The notes beneath the pieces were generated by a model. It saw only the letters and a program-made list of their open reading frames with translations. It was not told the DNA's origin and made no database searches. Of a stretch of DNA of 64,000 nucleotides, positions 35,883 through 50,800 are shown one piece after another. Made by a program: the position numbers and the translations under genes. The first letter of the stretch is position 1. The number at the start of each line of letters is the position of its first letter. Source of the DNA: Styela clava (lineage: Eukaryota; Chordata; Ascidiacea; Stolidobranchia; Styelidae); contig NC_135252.1 in assembly GCF_964204865.1 (NCBI RefSeq), forward strand, positions 8,701,383 through 8,765,382, in the 5' to 3' direction.

Positions 35883-38800
35883 TCATGGTTCCTCAGGAAC
35901 TTCCTCAAATCGAGTTAATGCGAGTCTCAACTGTCCAACAATTCCTTCGTAAAAATCAATTTGGCTTTGTAACATGTCTGTCATCATGTGTTTGAAATCT
36001 CGAACTCGTTCTTTATGGAAATGAGTAACTTCAGCCTGAAATAAAAATATGTGAATTATTTTTTGTGTGATATAAAATTTTTCCTTTCCTAAAGGTTTAC
36101 TCCGGAAACAGTGCCAGGGTACCTGATCAAACCCTAATTCAAAGCAAGGGTACTTACATTAGTACAGTTTTGAAACAAAATTATAATAGAGAATAATAAT
36201 CATGGTCATCAGACTCCTAGGGCAGGGGTGGGCAACATTATTTGTCTGTGGGCCATATAAACCAACTTTAGACATCTAGCTGGGCTACATAAAAAGGAAG
36301 AGAATGTGACTATCGCTCAGCCTTACAGTTATGAAGACACCAAGCAAAACGGCGATAGAGTTGACGCAGCAAAAATAGCAAAAAACAAGGACCACACTAA
36401 ATGGCTTGGCGATCCTTTTGTTGCACAGCCCACTCTTAGGGAGTCCACCAGACTCTTTCGGAGTCTATAAGTTTTTTTTGTTTGCTGACATGGACTTAAA
36501 AAAGATAATGTAAATGTACTGGTATTTTAGGATATATTTAGAGTCAAACGATAATTTTATCAAAATGTCATTTTAGAAGAAAGACTATAAGAAGATTCCG
36601 GTCCCTTTAACTTCTTACGTATCAATGGTTTATACAGATCTTTGTTTCGAGTAAATGGGTTACAAACTGTCAATAGTTTATATTCAGGGAAATCCATCCA
36701 TTTACAAAATTCAGTATTAAAATGGTCAGATGACAAAACACTGATACTGAATAAATTTGATGCTACTAAGATTTACACCTAACATGCCTCCCTCCCATGT
36801 ATGCAATACAAATGTTATAACAAACTCTGTCTAAAATTTCTACCTTGTTCACTAACAATATGTTAATGCATGCCATTCACTAGGGCCCGACCGATACTGC
36901 CTTTTGAACCGATACTGATACCGATAGTTTTCTAAAACTAGGCCGATAAGCCGATACCGATGTTTTTTCACCTACAAATATGGCTACTAGGGATGGGCCG
37001 GGATTCGGATCCGGACTCGGATTCGAGTCGAATCCAGGCATTTTTTGGACTCGGATTCGATTTCGAGTCCACGTCGTTTTTACCGAGTCCATAATCAATT
37101 CTGTTTTTACTAATTTACGCTTATGTTTGTACTTTTACCTCTTTAAATCCCACTACATACCTTAACTAGTAAAATTCAAAGTTAGATCTGTAACAATATC
37201 CCTCGTGTGCATTATAAACACTCCTAATAAAACGACGACAGATATCCATATAATATAACGCAAGTTAAAAACTATTGATCGCTTATAACAATGATGTTGC
37301 GCCAGTCGCCTTCAAACTTTCTATTCTTTTCGGTATACATGTGGTACACAATAAAATATGTGTTAGCGCAATATTTTCGAGTTTTAGATTCGCGTAAAAA
37401 TGAAACATGCCCTGAATCAACCCAATGGGGAATCTCATCAATACCTCTTTCAAATCGGGTTTACTACGTGCAATCCTTTCGCTAAAAAGGCAATGGAAAG
37501 CATGGAGAGTGCTAGAACGTTTAGATGAACTATTAAATTGCAAGCGGATGTACCACAATGTATTGACGACGAGTGGCATTTCTCTACCATATGCGCACGT
37601 GACATAGTAAATTCACGGCTAGAAATATCTGGAATTATGGGAAAGCATTGTAGTCAAAAGATTTTTTATTTTTCATATTAACATGTAAGAATATCTGAAT
37701 AGCCGACCAGAATTGACGCAAGGTGGTGGGCTGGAGATCCAGTTCACAGCCAAGGCACACATTGGCCCACGTTTACGTTTGTATTAAGGTCGCCAAAAAG
37801 AGAAAAAGATATTATTAAAATGATTCAACAGCTATCTGCGGAACCATCAGGCAAAAAATATGAGCTACGACGTATATTTGTGAGCGCACGATGCTGTAGC
37901 ATGGTCAAAAACGTGTTTTTCTGCTTTTCTATTATGACGTCACGGACTCGGCAGATTCGATTCGAGTCCTTGACCTATTACTCGGATTCGTCGAATCTCT
38001 GTAATGCCGGACTCGTCCCATCCCTAATGGCTACAAGCAACACTCTGAGAATATTGTGTTTTTCTTGCAAAAGAATTGAAATGTTGAACTCATGCAATTG
38101 TGTGCATGGCAAGAAAGAACACATATTGTAAGGGCAGGAAGCTTATGAATCTCAATAGCTTCAGTTCAACAGTCTCAGATGTAGTTGAGCAGAGTTTTTC
38201 TGCATTGGCTCCAATCATACTTGCTCTTGTGTTTTGCTTTGAAATGGCTCTACAAATTATACCCATTTTTTTTTTAAAACTGGCGGAACCTTTCGACTTA
38301 ATAATGATAAGCATATCCTACAAATTACGCCATCATTATGGCACACGAAGTACCGCTAGAACCAGCCATCTATTGCATATCAATACAAGAAGTTAAATCG
38401 CGCCTTGAACGACCAAAGTGCAAGGGAAATCCAAGGCCGTGGAAAGTGGAAAAGGCGAGAATTGTTTATTAATCAACGTATATTATTTGACACAAATAAG
38501 TCGTTCAAATGTTTCTCTCGTTTCAATTTGCAAGGCCACCACGCTCGCTTACAAAGTGTTAAATCCCGTGCCATACGTCCGTTTTGGATAAGCGAAACAT
38601 AGTCAAAAGAATTCTTTATTAACCAAAGTAAATTATTTGACACAAATAAGTGGCTCACGCATTTCTCTCGCTACAATTTGCAAGCCATCACGCTCGCAAA
38701 CTCGCTTACGAAGTGTTAAATCCCGTGCCGCCATACGTCCGTTTTGGATAAGAGAGACACAGTCAAAAGCCGCTTTTTGATAAGAGAGAAATAGAAGTAA

Positions 38801-41800
38801 CCAGGAAAAAGAGTATTAGGCAGAACCGCTCTCAATTAAACAAGCGATAAAACTGCTTTCCCGGCGAAATTTGGACACTTTGGCAGTCACGTGATTGGCC
38901 GATATATATCGGTAAAATTAGCCGATACGATAGTTCAAAATTTGTGAAAACCATGGCCGATATATCGGTCGGGCCCTACCATTCACTGAACTAGCCTATA
39001 GCATTCTATCCATACCTGCATACATCCAGTGATCCTCTGAGTACGTTCTTCAACAGCGTCGACATCAGCTGCAGACATTCTGCCTTCTTCTTGTAATCTT
39101 TTGCATTCACGAACTTTACGTAAAGCACCAGATTCCAACTGCACATAGAATAAGAAGAAATCAATACAGACAAATAGATATGAAAAAGTTGATAATCTAA
39201 AACACAACTTGAAATAAGGAAATTTTGACAGATATCAGTAAAGATGAATATAGCAATCTTGGGACCGATATTGGTTTAAATGGTTCAATAGAATGATTGT
39301 ACAAAGAAGGCCAATAGACTTCCTAATACCGAATTCTCAATATGACAGCTTCAAGTGAGTATAATACAGCACCAAAGCCAATGCCTGCTACTTATTGTTT
39401 TGGATAATCAAAAGCAACAATCATACATTGACTATGAGCTCAACATTTGAAAAATTGTGCTAATATTGAAAACATGCACAAGATACATATGTATGAGAGG
39501 ATTATCGGGTTGCCGCAATGTGGTTCAACTGCTGGTTACAACTTCTACCTCCATCAAGTCCATGCATTTATAACAAATGACTTCGACTAACAAACACTCA
39601 TCATGTAACCGAAGAGGTCGTGTTCTGCTATATCATTAACCACTTTATTGCCTTTCCTGTCTTCTGGGATGCGAAAAATCCTATTTGCACATTCATAAAT
39701 AAAGTAAACCCGGAATGAAGGACATAAACCTTTGTTTCAGACCACATACATGCCATATATCTGGAAATACTTCTAGAATTCCTTTGTATAACCAAAGGTT
39801 ATGTAATAAAGGACTCATGTCATTCTTTGGTTGCTCTGCAAACATTTCACCAATTTTTTCATAAGTTTGCCCTGAAATTGAGTAAATATGAGTTAGATTT
39901 CTCAGTAGGCCTACACATAGCACATTATCAATAAAAACAAAGAAAAAAAATTTGCCAAACCTATTAAACTCGTAGGTAACTATATGCAAGCTTATAAAAT
40001 TACATTTGATAGATAGCACACCTACCTTGTAATCAACTATTTGAAAAACAAAATTTGAACCTGAAAATTTTTAACTCAAGGAGCCAATATAATTGGGAGT
40101 ATGAATTATGTGCAAAGAGGATTTCTGGAATCCTTATCGTCGAGCAATTCACGCAATCGCTGGTCAGATACAGCTTCATCCGATCGTTCGATTTCCATAT
40201 CTGTACTAGTCATAAATTGGTAACCGGACCAGAGGCCCTAGTTGGTCATATGATTAAATAGTCTTATCAAGTTTTCTTTCCTCAAAATAAATGTGAAAAT
40301 CCTACTAAAATGACATTTAATGAATGGCAAAATGAGAGAATTGTTAATAATTCCAACCTGTATATTTTACTGCATCAGTTAACGCTTGCGATTCAGGTGT
40401 TTGGTGTTGATTAAAAGCGTTTGATAATGTTCCAAATGATCGACTCATAGATATAAATTCTTTCTTGAATGCGCCAACATGTCTGTTTGCCATATCACGT
40501 GATGTTGATGTGAGTTGTGATACCCCATCATCCATACCTGGCAAACAATGTGATGAAAAAAATTTAATAACCAGAATGAAAGTTCTAAAACTAAGAAGAG
40601 TTCTTTCATTGGTCATAAAGAATCATTTTATGCACCAAATATTCACACAATCCATCTTGTAATACTTGTCTACAAAATATTTCCATGGAAACACTCTTCA
40701 CTTCAAATGGAGCTAGAATTTGAGAATACCCATTACTTTGATTAATATATCTTTAGTTTAGATATTGGGGGGTTCAACCCATACGCTTCCCCACAATGTT
40801 AACAGCATTTGAAGTGTATGTCGAAACTTATTCAGCAAAATCCAAACGGACACAAAGTACTGTTCTTTGAAATCAATTGGCGGAAAATCCGATTAGTAGC
40901 GAAGCTTTTCAAAAGCAGCAAAATTTACCTTAAAACAACTGGCCCTTGAGATTCAGAACTAATTTGCAAAAGTAATAGTCCAAAAAAAAAAAAAAGAATT
41001 TTGCACTAAATACAATAACAACAATTTGAAAAAGATCCATAAGTCTACTTTGTGAATAATCTAAAATGAATTGTCCTAAAAGTTATTATGGTTGCAATAC
41101 ATTTACTCATAATGAATTAATACTGTATCTATAGTGTAATTCACAAAACAGGTGAGAGCCAAATAACTTGGTTAATTGGAAAATTTAATTCATCTTTAAT
41201 ATTTAACAGTAATTATAATGAGTCATGCTGGGCTATATCCAGCGAGGTGACAGAAGCATATGGTGCCAATTTCAGTTCACCTTGCCAAAGGAAAATTAGA
41301 AACAGTTACATAATTGCATAACGTAGCCTACTAAAGTTGACTACTAACTAAAATATCTGAATGTATTAAGCATACATTTTACAAATTTCTTGAAGTGTTC
41401 AAGTCTAACTTCAGCATCTCGGCTGTCAAACTGTGACGGTTGAGAGAATATATCAATAGTGAGAAAAAAATTTGCCCCCAAAAGTTCATCTCTTTCCGCT
41501 TTTCTTTTGGCCATTTTCCATGCTTTTTGTTCAGTAAGAGTTATATAATTTCTGAAAACACTTGATGTGGAAAGTAATGGATGTCGACAGATATGTGATA
41601 CCTGAAAAATATGAATTTTTTTTTAATGAAAACCAGTGGAAATACTTTTCTTGTGTCTATTAGCTATAAAGATATATCAATGCACCAAAATTTCTTCTAT
41701 GATCATTAAGGTGCATTTAATATTGGTTATATTGACTGCAGATGTTGCTGAGAGTGTGCTCATTTGAAATATATACAAAACACCAAAACCAAAATATCAT

Positions 41801-44800
41801 GTCAAAATTTTTGGATTGTTAGAACTAAGGATATGTAAATTAGGCCATCTAGTTATGTCATATGTCTGTTAATTCAGGAATGATCAAAACAAATTGAATT
41901 TTCAAAATTATTCATATGCAATATATTAAATTATTACCGGTAACTCTCAGGAATAATTTTTAAGTTTTATTTGAAAAATTATCATTTTGAGTAATTTTAG
42001 TCTTACAGCATGACTAAAAAGATGTTCAATCAATTTCTGAATAATTGTGAAAAATAACATCCATATTGAAAATCATCGTTTTGGAATATATTTTGAACAG
42101 TACATTTTTTCAGGATTGGCCATTCCTGCATGGGATTTTCCAAAAAATATATTTATAATAATCATTAGAAATAAAATTTTCAATTGATTTATCAAGCAAC
42201 GAATGAGGGTTACATACAGGCAAACTGCAGAAAAGAAATACCGGCCAATACTACAAGTCTACAACTGAAAGTAAAATAACTCGTCCCCTTTTTGGCTATT
42301 GAGTCACATCATCTTTGCATATTACATTGCGATATATCTTATGCATAACAGCCCTATATGGAACACATTGCACTGTGACTCAGAATTATAACATTTTTAC
42401 TTGAGATTACACTTTTGCAAAACTGAGATGACGTCACGCGACACTCTGTACCTAAGCCAGTAATGTTGAAAATAAAACTATGACGTAAATATGGATGTAA
42501 ACCATAACCTGATGTCTCTTACTAGAAACAGATGATTCGACAAACAGCCATACTGTGTCGAGGGTCAAAAGACAAAGGGCTAATGTAGAAATTTTCAAAA
42601 GTTTTTTTTTGTCAATGATAAGATAAAAATAAAGCTGTTTTAGTCCGTATCTAATAATAGTTGGAAGTATTTCAATAAAAGATTACAAAAATTTAAAAAA
42701 AGACAATTACTTTCTTTCCTCATTTTTATCAAAACAGCTTATTCAATTTTTGCCTTCATAGGTTGAAGCATTCGTAATTATCACAAATAAATGTATAATT
42801 TAAATAATCTCTTGAAAATGTTACCAAAAATTGGAAAGTATTGAAAATTGGAAATTCATTTTGGAGTACTGGCTGGTTTGTCCTATTTGCATACCCATAT
42901 TCCATATAAGCTTATACCATGAATTCACAATATTCAATTTTAGGTTATGCTTGTGATATTTAAAGATTCTGTAAAGAACTGACCCATAATTTTAGTCTTT
43001 GCATTCTTGATTCAATGAAATCTTCTTCAAATCTTCCAGATGCTTGTTTTTCTGGTAACCTTGGTACAACTAGCATAGGATACCTTTGCACGAGACGATC
43101 ATACAACCAGTCAAAATGTTTATATCTTCTTTGCACACTAACGTCCATATCACTTGGTGTTAGTTTGTATGCGACAAAACTTTTTAAACCTTCGCAAAAA
43201 AAATTAAGAGTTTTATATCAATTTAAACAAGTGTATAAAGTAAGACTCCATTGAAGTGAATAGCCTATGTTTAAAATTGAATCAGAAATTTAAAAAACAT
43301 TTCATTTATCAATGTGGATGTCGTAAAAAACGAGTATTGGAATTTATTCTGATTTACTATATGATATATTTTAAGTCTTGGTTTTATGAATAATTTGAAA
43401 TATGGCATTTTGAAAAATCAAACTTTCACAAAAGACCAACAAGGTCTGTATTTATTTTGAAAAAACTTAGAAAAAGATCAAATAAAAATCAAATGCTTGT
43501 TTTAAGTTCTATATTCCTAATTCAAAATCATTAAATATACTTTGTTTATGTATTTGTATTGAATCTGGCGTAATGGAGAATATATTTAATATTCGACATT
43601 CAAAAATATCATTTTAAGAAGTATTCGAATTAGTAAGCTATTCGGCTCTGGTCATTCCTGTGTACCACTGAAAATTATTGGCGGCTGGCGCAAAAATCAA
43701 ACGATTTCATATAACTTCTATGTTCAAAAAAGGTATAAAAAAAAATGACAACATGCGCAAGGTAACACACAGAAAAAAATTCAGAAAAATTACTAAACTC
43801 CAAATGCAGTTTAAAATGCAAGACATAAAAGTACTACAAAGGCAATCTGACCTAGTGACATAGATACTCTCTTAATCAAGCTACAAGCTTGTGAGCTACA
43901 AGCTCATACCATATCTCATTGTCCAAGATAGATCACCAAACCAGTTTTAAATTCAGATTTTAAGTCATTATTACAAATCAACTTTTCATTTAAAATGCTT
44001 TAACCAGCCATGTTATGCAAGATAGGAGAAAAGCATTCATGTGAATAATACATTCATATAATTAAAACGAAAAAAGTGAACGACGGAAGTATTGCAGTGA
44101 AAAATCAATAAATCACCTTTCATTTTGCTTTTTTTTAATGGATTTTCTATCGTGCAGGTGAATGTATGACCATTAGTTTTCCAACTTGCTGTACCATCAG
44201 TTGAATATACAATATGAACCTTAAAACATATGATTAATTAGTTAAAAACAGTATGATAATATAAAAAATACTCCTAGTTAGAACTAAAATATATTTTGAT
44301 GTTTAAATGGCTTTCTTCTGGCTGTCACAATGAGGCTGACTTGCTGAAAACGAGAGCAAGAATTGCAGTACGAACTTTGGACTTTGTGACCTTGAGAAGT
44401 AAACAATCAATAACAAAAGACCTAATATTAAGGTGAAAAACTTCCTGATGACTAGTTGAGGGATTACAGGCACATCATTGACACTTTGGATACCTAAGAT
44501 AAGCATTAATTTGATTTACGATTGAAATTATAACTCTTCATATACAACGTTCTACAGACCTTTCACTCTAAAGAAGGCTCTGTGCAAGCAGCCACAGACC
44601 TGTAAGAAGATACTACATTTCAAAAAAAAAAAAAAAAACAGAATCTTGCCGGTTTGTCATTGCATACCCAATTTATTCCACCGAGGGTTGGGTGGGGGTG
44701 GGCTTGGGATTTGAAACCGATATTTTTAACTCACGATACCTGATCAACTTGTCGGACTTTTGCATCTGCTTTTCCCAATACATATGCTTCTCCTCCATGT

Positions 44801-47800
44801 TTAACAAAAGATGAGAATCTATTGAAATTTTTTCCGACTGTACCGGCCACTTTCATGGAGTTGACTGATCTGGTATCTGGATTTGAAACGCTGACTGTCG
44901 ATCTCCTTGACATTATATTTGATTGCTAGAAAGAAACAAAAGGCATAATGAGAAAAGTAAGCCATTTCGTGAATGTTATCACCGTAATATATTCTGTTAA
45001 TTAAAAATAGTAAAACAAAACATTTATGTATAATCTTTGCAAGAAATAAAAACACATAAAATTCAGACGTTGGCATGATAGTTGGTATGAAAATTTGTGT
45101 GAAAAAGGGCAATTTTTCACAACAACATCACCTTAAATAAAGATCTCTATAAGCTTTGTTTACATACTTAAATGTACAAAAGCTTAGCCTGACAATTTAG
45201 CATTAGTCATTGTTAATAAGTTACTTTTAATACACAGTTTGAACACCACATCTCCATAATTGATACAAGAAAGCTATTGCGCAATTTGTTACACAAATTT
45301 GCTAAGGAATTAATGACATGGTATCTGTATGAAATAGAATCTTCGAATCTTTAGATCTGACTAAGTTTCTCATTCAAAGAACAAAATATAAAATTACATT
45401 GAATTCCATTGTTACATCTTGTAATTGGATACAGGGTGAATAGACTAAAAACGGGAACCAATAAATTTTGTAATGACTCATACAAAAGTGAGGAGAATTT
45501 ATTTAATTTTGTTTCCACTTGAACCTAAAAGTTTCAGTAGTTTAGGAAGCTTTTCACAAAAGCAACATTATCTTTAGTATATGTTGCGAATAACCTCCTT
45601 GGCATTGGAAACAGACCTTGTATGACACACATAGCCCACGCAAACGAAATTTCAACTAATTTCATTATTTGAGTAATTAAGTTATGTTTCAACTTGACTA
45701 AAGTTTTTCAACCAATAAATTTTAAAGTTGTAATGAGGACTGAATTCTTTTTTTTTCTTTTTCTATCTACACCAACTATGGGAAGTTACGGTTGAGTAAA
45801 AGCAACATAATAAATGGACTCTGCATAGGTCCATGAATAAAGTAATAGTTTGTTTTTTTAGTCGCGAGCAAGTGAATATTAATATGAAATAGAAGTATAA
45901 AAATTACTTTTCCGTAACCTATATAAACCAGGATATTATAACAAATGGCCACAAAAAATGAGAAAATATTGGTGTTTTACATCTGTCAATAAGGTGTAGG
46001 TAATAGTAGGTGGTATCAGTTAATGTTTATTTTAAGATGCATATTTTCCATGCCAAACCAGCATAATTAATAACATTTGTGTAGTTATGATGAAACTTAA
46101 TTTAATGTAGTATTCATCAATTGTTACGTGACAACTGCACAAATCCTAAATGTCAGCGAGATTGGTCTAGGAAATCAAAATACAATTTTGGGTTATTAAT
46201 TGCTGATATTCTTAGAGTAATTCAGATTTAATTTCAATAACAATTGATTGAGCCTTGCTACAAGTGGAAGTTTATAAATAAATTTGATGATGTTCAAATG
46301 GGTGATATTTGATACATAACACAGGGGAGTTGAAAATTTAGTGTTGTGTAATTTTTTCAAAATTTTTCATAAAATAATAATTGAAATTTGGATTGAATAA
46401 ACACAATTGCCAACAGTGTTTGATGACTCGATACGTCTAAAATTTGTTAAACCGTGCTTCTCATTTTATAACAATTTTACAAAAAAATAAACAGAATACT
46501 TAGGCAGATCGTCAAAAGTTCAATTCGATTTTTTCATGATTTATCTCAATGATTGGGAATTTAACATGTGACTAGTAATACTTGTAATAAATTAGTCAAA
46601 GAGTAATTTCTAATTTCGATTTCAAAATTTGAATACATTTTATAAATTTAATACCAAAAAATAATTTTAAACCTCAAAAATAGTTTGTAAGATGTTTGTA
46701 ACACCAGCAAAATGTCCCTGATTCACCATCAGCAGACTGTAACAAGGTAAACATTAGCCTTGGTGGGGTTTTATGTATTCAGTTGGAAAAGTCAATAATA
46801 ATATCAAATCTTTATATAATTTCATAGTGTATTTAAAACAATGACGTAATTCATGTGACCACTAATTGAACTCTTACCTAACTGGTATGAACACAAGTTG
46901 GCAAAAACATTAATGAGAAAGTATGAAGTCACAAATATCGAGGTTTGAGCCAAATTATTACTACCAGACAATGAACAACTTCCCTGTGGATGATCACATC
47001 ACTATCTAAAAGTCTGGAATTCTTATGGGTGTGAATTCAGCCTTTAAATAGCACAAAAGAAAATTATAAACTCAAAATAAACTTTTGATTCCATAGTTAC
47101 TCTATGATATCCTGTTTCACAAGTTTTTTTGACAAATTATCATAAATAGGGAAAGATATTTGAACCACTGAAATATTAGAATATTTCCTTTTGATAAAAT
47201 CCTTGATATATGAACTGTTTTTGTCATGATATATAACGGGTCCTTTCACAGTTTGAAAGTCTAAAACCTTGTGAACATCATTTTGAAAGTCTATAACAGA
47301 CATGGGCAAAGTACGGCTCGCGGGCCAAATCCGGGTAGGTGATTCAATCTGGCACGCCTGATGCTGCCATAACCAAACTGAAATAAATTTTTGATATTTT
47401 AGCTGAAAATAGCTCATGGGATTTGTTGAGATCGCGATTTAATTTAGTTTTGGCACTAGGCCCCTTAATTTCCACGGCTGCTTTTCTGACACTGTAAATA
47501 TTGTCTATTGCCAGTCTAGGTGGGCAAAAACCACAGGTCCAAAAACCTTGCCCACTCCTGGTCTATTACCTCGTGAAACCTCGTTTTGCTTATATGTTGT
47601 GTTGTCATGAATACCTTCACAGGTACAAGCATCAATTCTTATAATAAATTTAATTTTTGACTGCTTTTTCAGTTTTAGAATTTATATGTTAGATGAGTGT
47701 AATTCTGAATCGTTTATCAATGCAATAACTGGGTCAGAAAATAAGTTTGTCATGTGGAATAATTTGCAGCCAGATTTTAAGATAAATCAAAGGTTCAATC

Positions 47801-50800
47801 TCTCTCTATATAAATATGCAAAAATCAAGGGAATAGAACAATTCCTATTGAGTTTACATAAGATTGTATTTCCTTAATAATCTGGGGCATTTACAACAAC
47901 AGATGTTTTTTTGAATCATGATAACTCTTATTATTGTTATCACAGCCATAGAGAATAATGAGGTAAGCGATGCCAGACTGAAAAGTTTCCTTATTTTTAA
48001 GACATAAAATAGTTGAATCATCCAAGGTGACTAAGTGTTTATGCAAATGCTTATTTAGATCTCTATGTAATGTCAATCTTTGAATTGATACATCTAAACA
48101 TCACATTGAAGACCTTAATTTCAATGTAGAAGTACAGTCTGCAAATACAGCCTGAGGGCAATTCTCATCAATGAAATGGATGTTATGAAATATTTCAACG
48201 AAACTATGATCTTGTTTCTTTGTTTGCAATTTCAAATCATTTAACTGCTATAATTTTAAGGCTCTAAATATTAACTAGGTAAATGATTAATTTTCCATCA
48301 TTAGCAATCAATCCAATGACATCACCAATGCAGAATAAAATAAATAAACATTATGTTACGCTAATTTTACTAACAGTATTGAGAAACTGTACTTAAAAGC
48401 TGGCGTTTGAATTGAAACATATTTAAATGAATTTTTGACCTTTGGAAGTGAAACTTAGCAGGGTGATGAAATGCATGTCTATGTATGGTACTTGCACATT
48501 CAGATGTTTTTTTAAAAAATTATAATAATGACGTAATTTAACTTCCTGTCCAGGAATTGATCCTTACTATTGGTGAATGAATGACTCATCGACACAACTC
48601 TCGATCATGACATTTGTAAGATCATTAAAAATATGATAAAATGTAGGTAGTCAGTAATCATCATACAAACTTCACTTTCAAAATATGTAAATTTATATCC
48701 AGATGCTCAATTACAGCACGAATTGCCTTCAGCATAAAATTAATTGGCGACATATTTTCAAAAGCATAGTAATAGTAATAACGACAAAGTATATATATGT
48801 ACTAACTTTACAGATAACAACTTAGCTGAAATTTCTAATTAAAAAAACACTTGCCACTTTGCCATTCTGAAAATTGTGATTAAAATATTTTCAATTCATC
48901 TGACACCAACAACAACAATATTGAATATTTTCATTCATAGCTTTTCAAATTCTTTTGACAAAACTTGTGTGTGTATTTGGCTATGCCTATTATATACCTG
49001 TTCCACCACAGTTGCCTCTGACTGACCATCATCCCAATCTTCTGACCAGTTGTCATCATTATCATCATTTTGAATATTTCCTTGACTTCCTCCATAGGAG
49101 TTATGTGCTGTGTTTGTATTATAATATCCATCATTTACAGTTTCTTGCTGCCATGTATCTTGAGGAGGATTTACAATAGGATAGGGTGTGCTGTTGTATG
49201 ATGGCGTGTGATTCTGTTAAATAAATATATAATTAGAGTTAAACATATCTGAATTTTAATTTTGAATAGGAATATATACAAAAATATCACCAGAAAATAG
49301 AGGGTGAACCCTCCAATAAAATCCATTAATTTCTTAATTACTTCTATTGAAGTGATGAAAATGTATTTAACGTTTGAACTCCTGTTTGTGTATGTATTGT
49401 ACCATTGTATTGAGCTTCAGCAATCTAGGACATTTTCTTAGAAATGTTGTTATCTGATAATATGGTCACACTGAATGTAAAGTACAAAGTTACATAACAA
49501 CTTGCTGACTTGTCGTACTGTTTTCATTAATGTTGAATTATAAAATTTTCAATATATAAAATTTTAAAATTTTTTCTACCATATAAAATTACAGTTACAA
49601 GAACTCCATAGGTTATTCTTGACCATTAAACAAAGTAGTACCAGGTACCATGCGATAAAAACAAGTTAGGGATAAAGTATTTGATTGACTCAGTGACTTC
49701 GTGTGTGAATCGCCAAAGGAAGCAATTGATGACTGATATGGGACTTTCAAACATTCTGCACAAAACAAGACAATCGAACAATGACAATGAGACATTATGA
49801 GATCATTTCATTTTTGCACCAGAATTACTCCATAACTCAAATGCAAGACCATCTGCAACAACCGCGGACTTAATATAATTTATAGTTTCTAATTATCTGC
49901 TCATGGGCCTCGAAATACAAAGTTGTGGGAAAGTTTACTAAAGTACCATTATTATTATGTGATTGCATATGGAATGAAAAGCATCAATAAATATTACTTT
50001 AAATATAATCACATTGGATAAATAATTTCCATAAACGGGTCAATAAATTCAGAATTTAATTTTATTTTATGCAGCCAATTCTAGTTTTTGGAAAGATCAG
50101 TTCTAAATTTGTGATTAAATTTAAAGAAATATCGAAGCTTGGGAATTTTCTACTGATGATCTAGAATAGCGTATTCACAAAATTTAAATTACATTTTTTT
50201 CCCGTCTACATTCGGCCATATCTTCATTGATGAAGTCATTTATCATTATCAATATATACGCTAAGTTTCACATCTTTTTCTTTTGTGTTGTTTATAATAA
50301 TGTGAAATATTAAATGCATTACTAGCTATGAATTGACAAATTTGCTAGTGAACATATCAATATACAATATTATTTACAGAACTCTCATAAAAGCAGAACT
50401 TATATTTATAAGAATGTTGACATCATTTTATACAAATTTATTTCAATTGAAGCGTAAAAACTTCCTAATTGGAAACTTGCTAGGAATTCCCAATATATAG
50501 GATAAACTGATAGAGTAAATGTAAAAATATTACATAAGTTTGCTATATTAATTTTATAAGCAGCTCAGGCGAACTATTTTTATAACAGTATAATAAAATA
50601 TATAACTGTTTAATATACTTGCTTGTATATATATGAAAGAATTGACACTATATACAGCAAGAGAACATTAACAATGAACATTTACATAGATGTATTAGAC
50701 TTTAACGAGATCTCATTGGCATTTGGGTGACATTAGTTGCACAAGAAGCTCAATATTCTGAACAGTTGATAAATGAACTATTAAACAAATGATGACTAAT

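Larger units (their letters stand above)
36881..38978. mobile_element. hAT element, outer, with perfect 8-bp target duplication
   Basis: The termini TAGGGCCCGACCGATA and TATCGGTCGGGCCCTA are inverted repeats, followed by subterminal CCGATA-rich motifs. The flanks carry CCATTCAC at 36873-36880 and 38979-38986. The element lies in the last intron of the sorting nexin gene. I see no recognisable transposase, so it is probably non-autonomous. It contains a second hAT element (36988-38026) and a ~150-bp internal tandem duplication (38465-38765). Confidence 0.88.

Noticed and set aside
37283..37607. Open frames on both strands inside the inner hAT element as transposase
   Set aside because: Neither contains a BED finger, DDE-region motif or hAT dimerisation motif that I can see.
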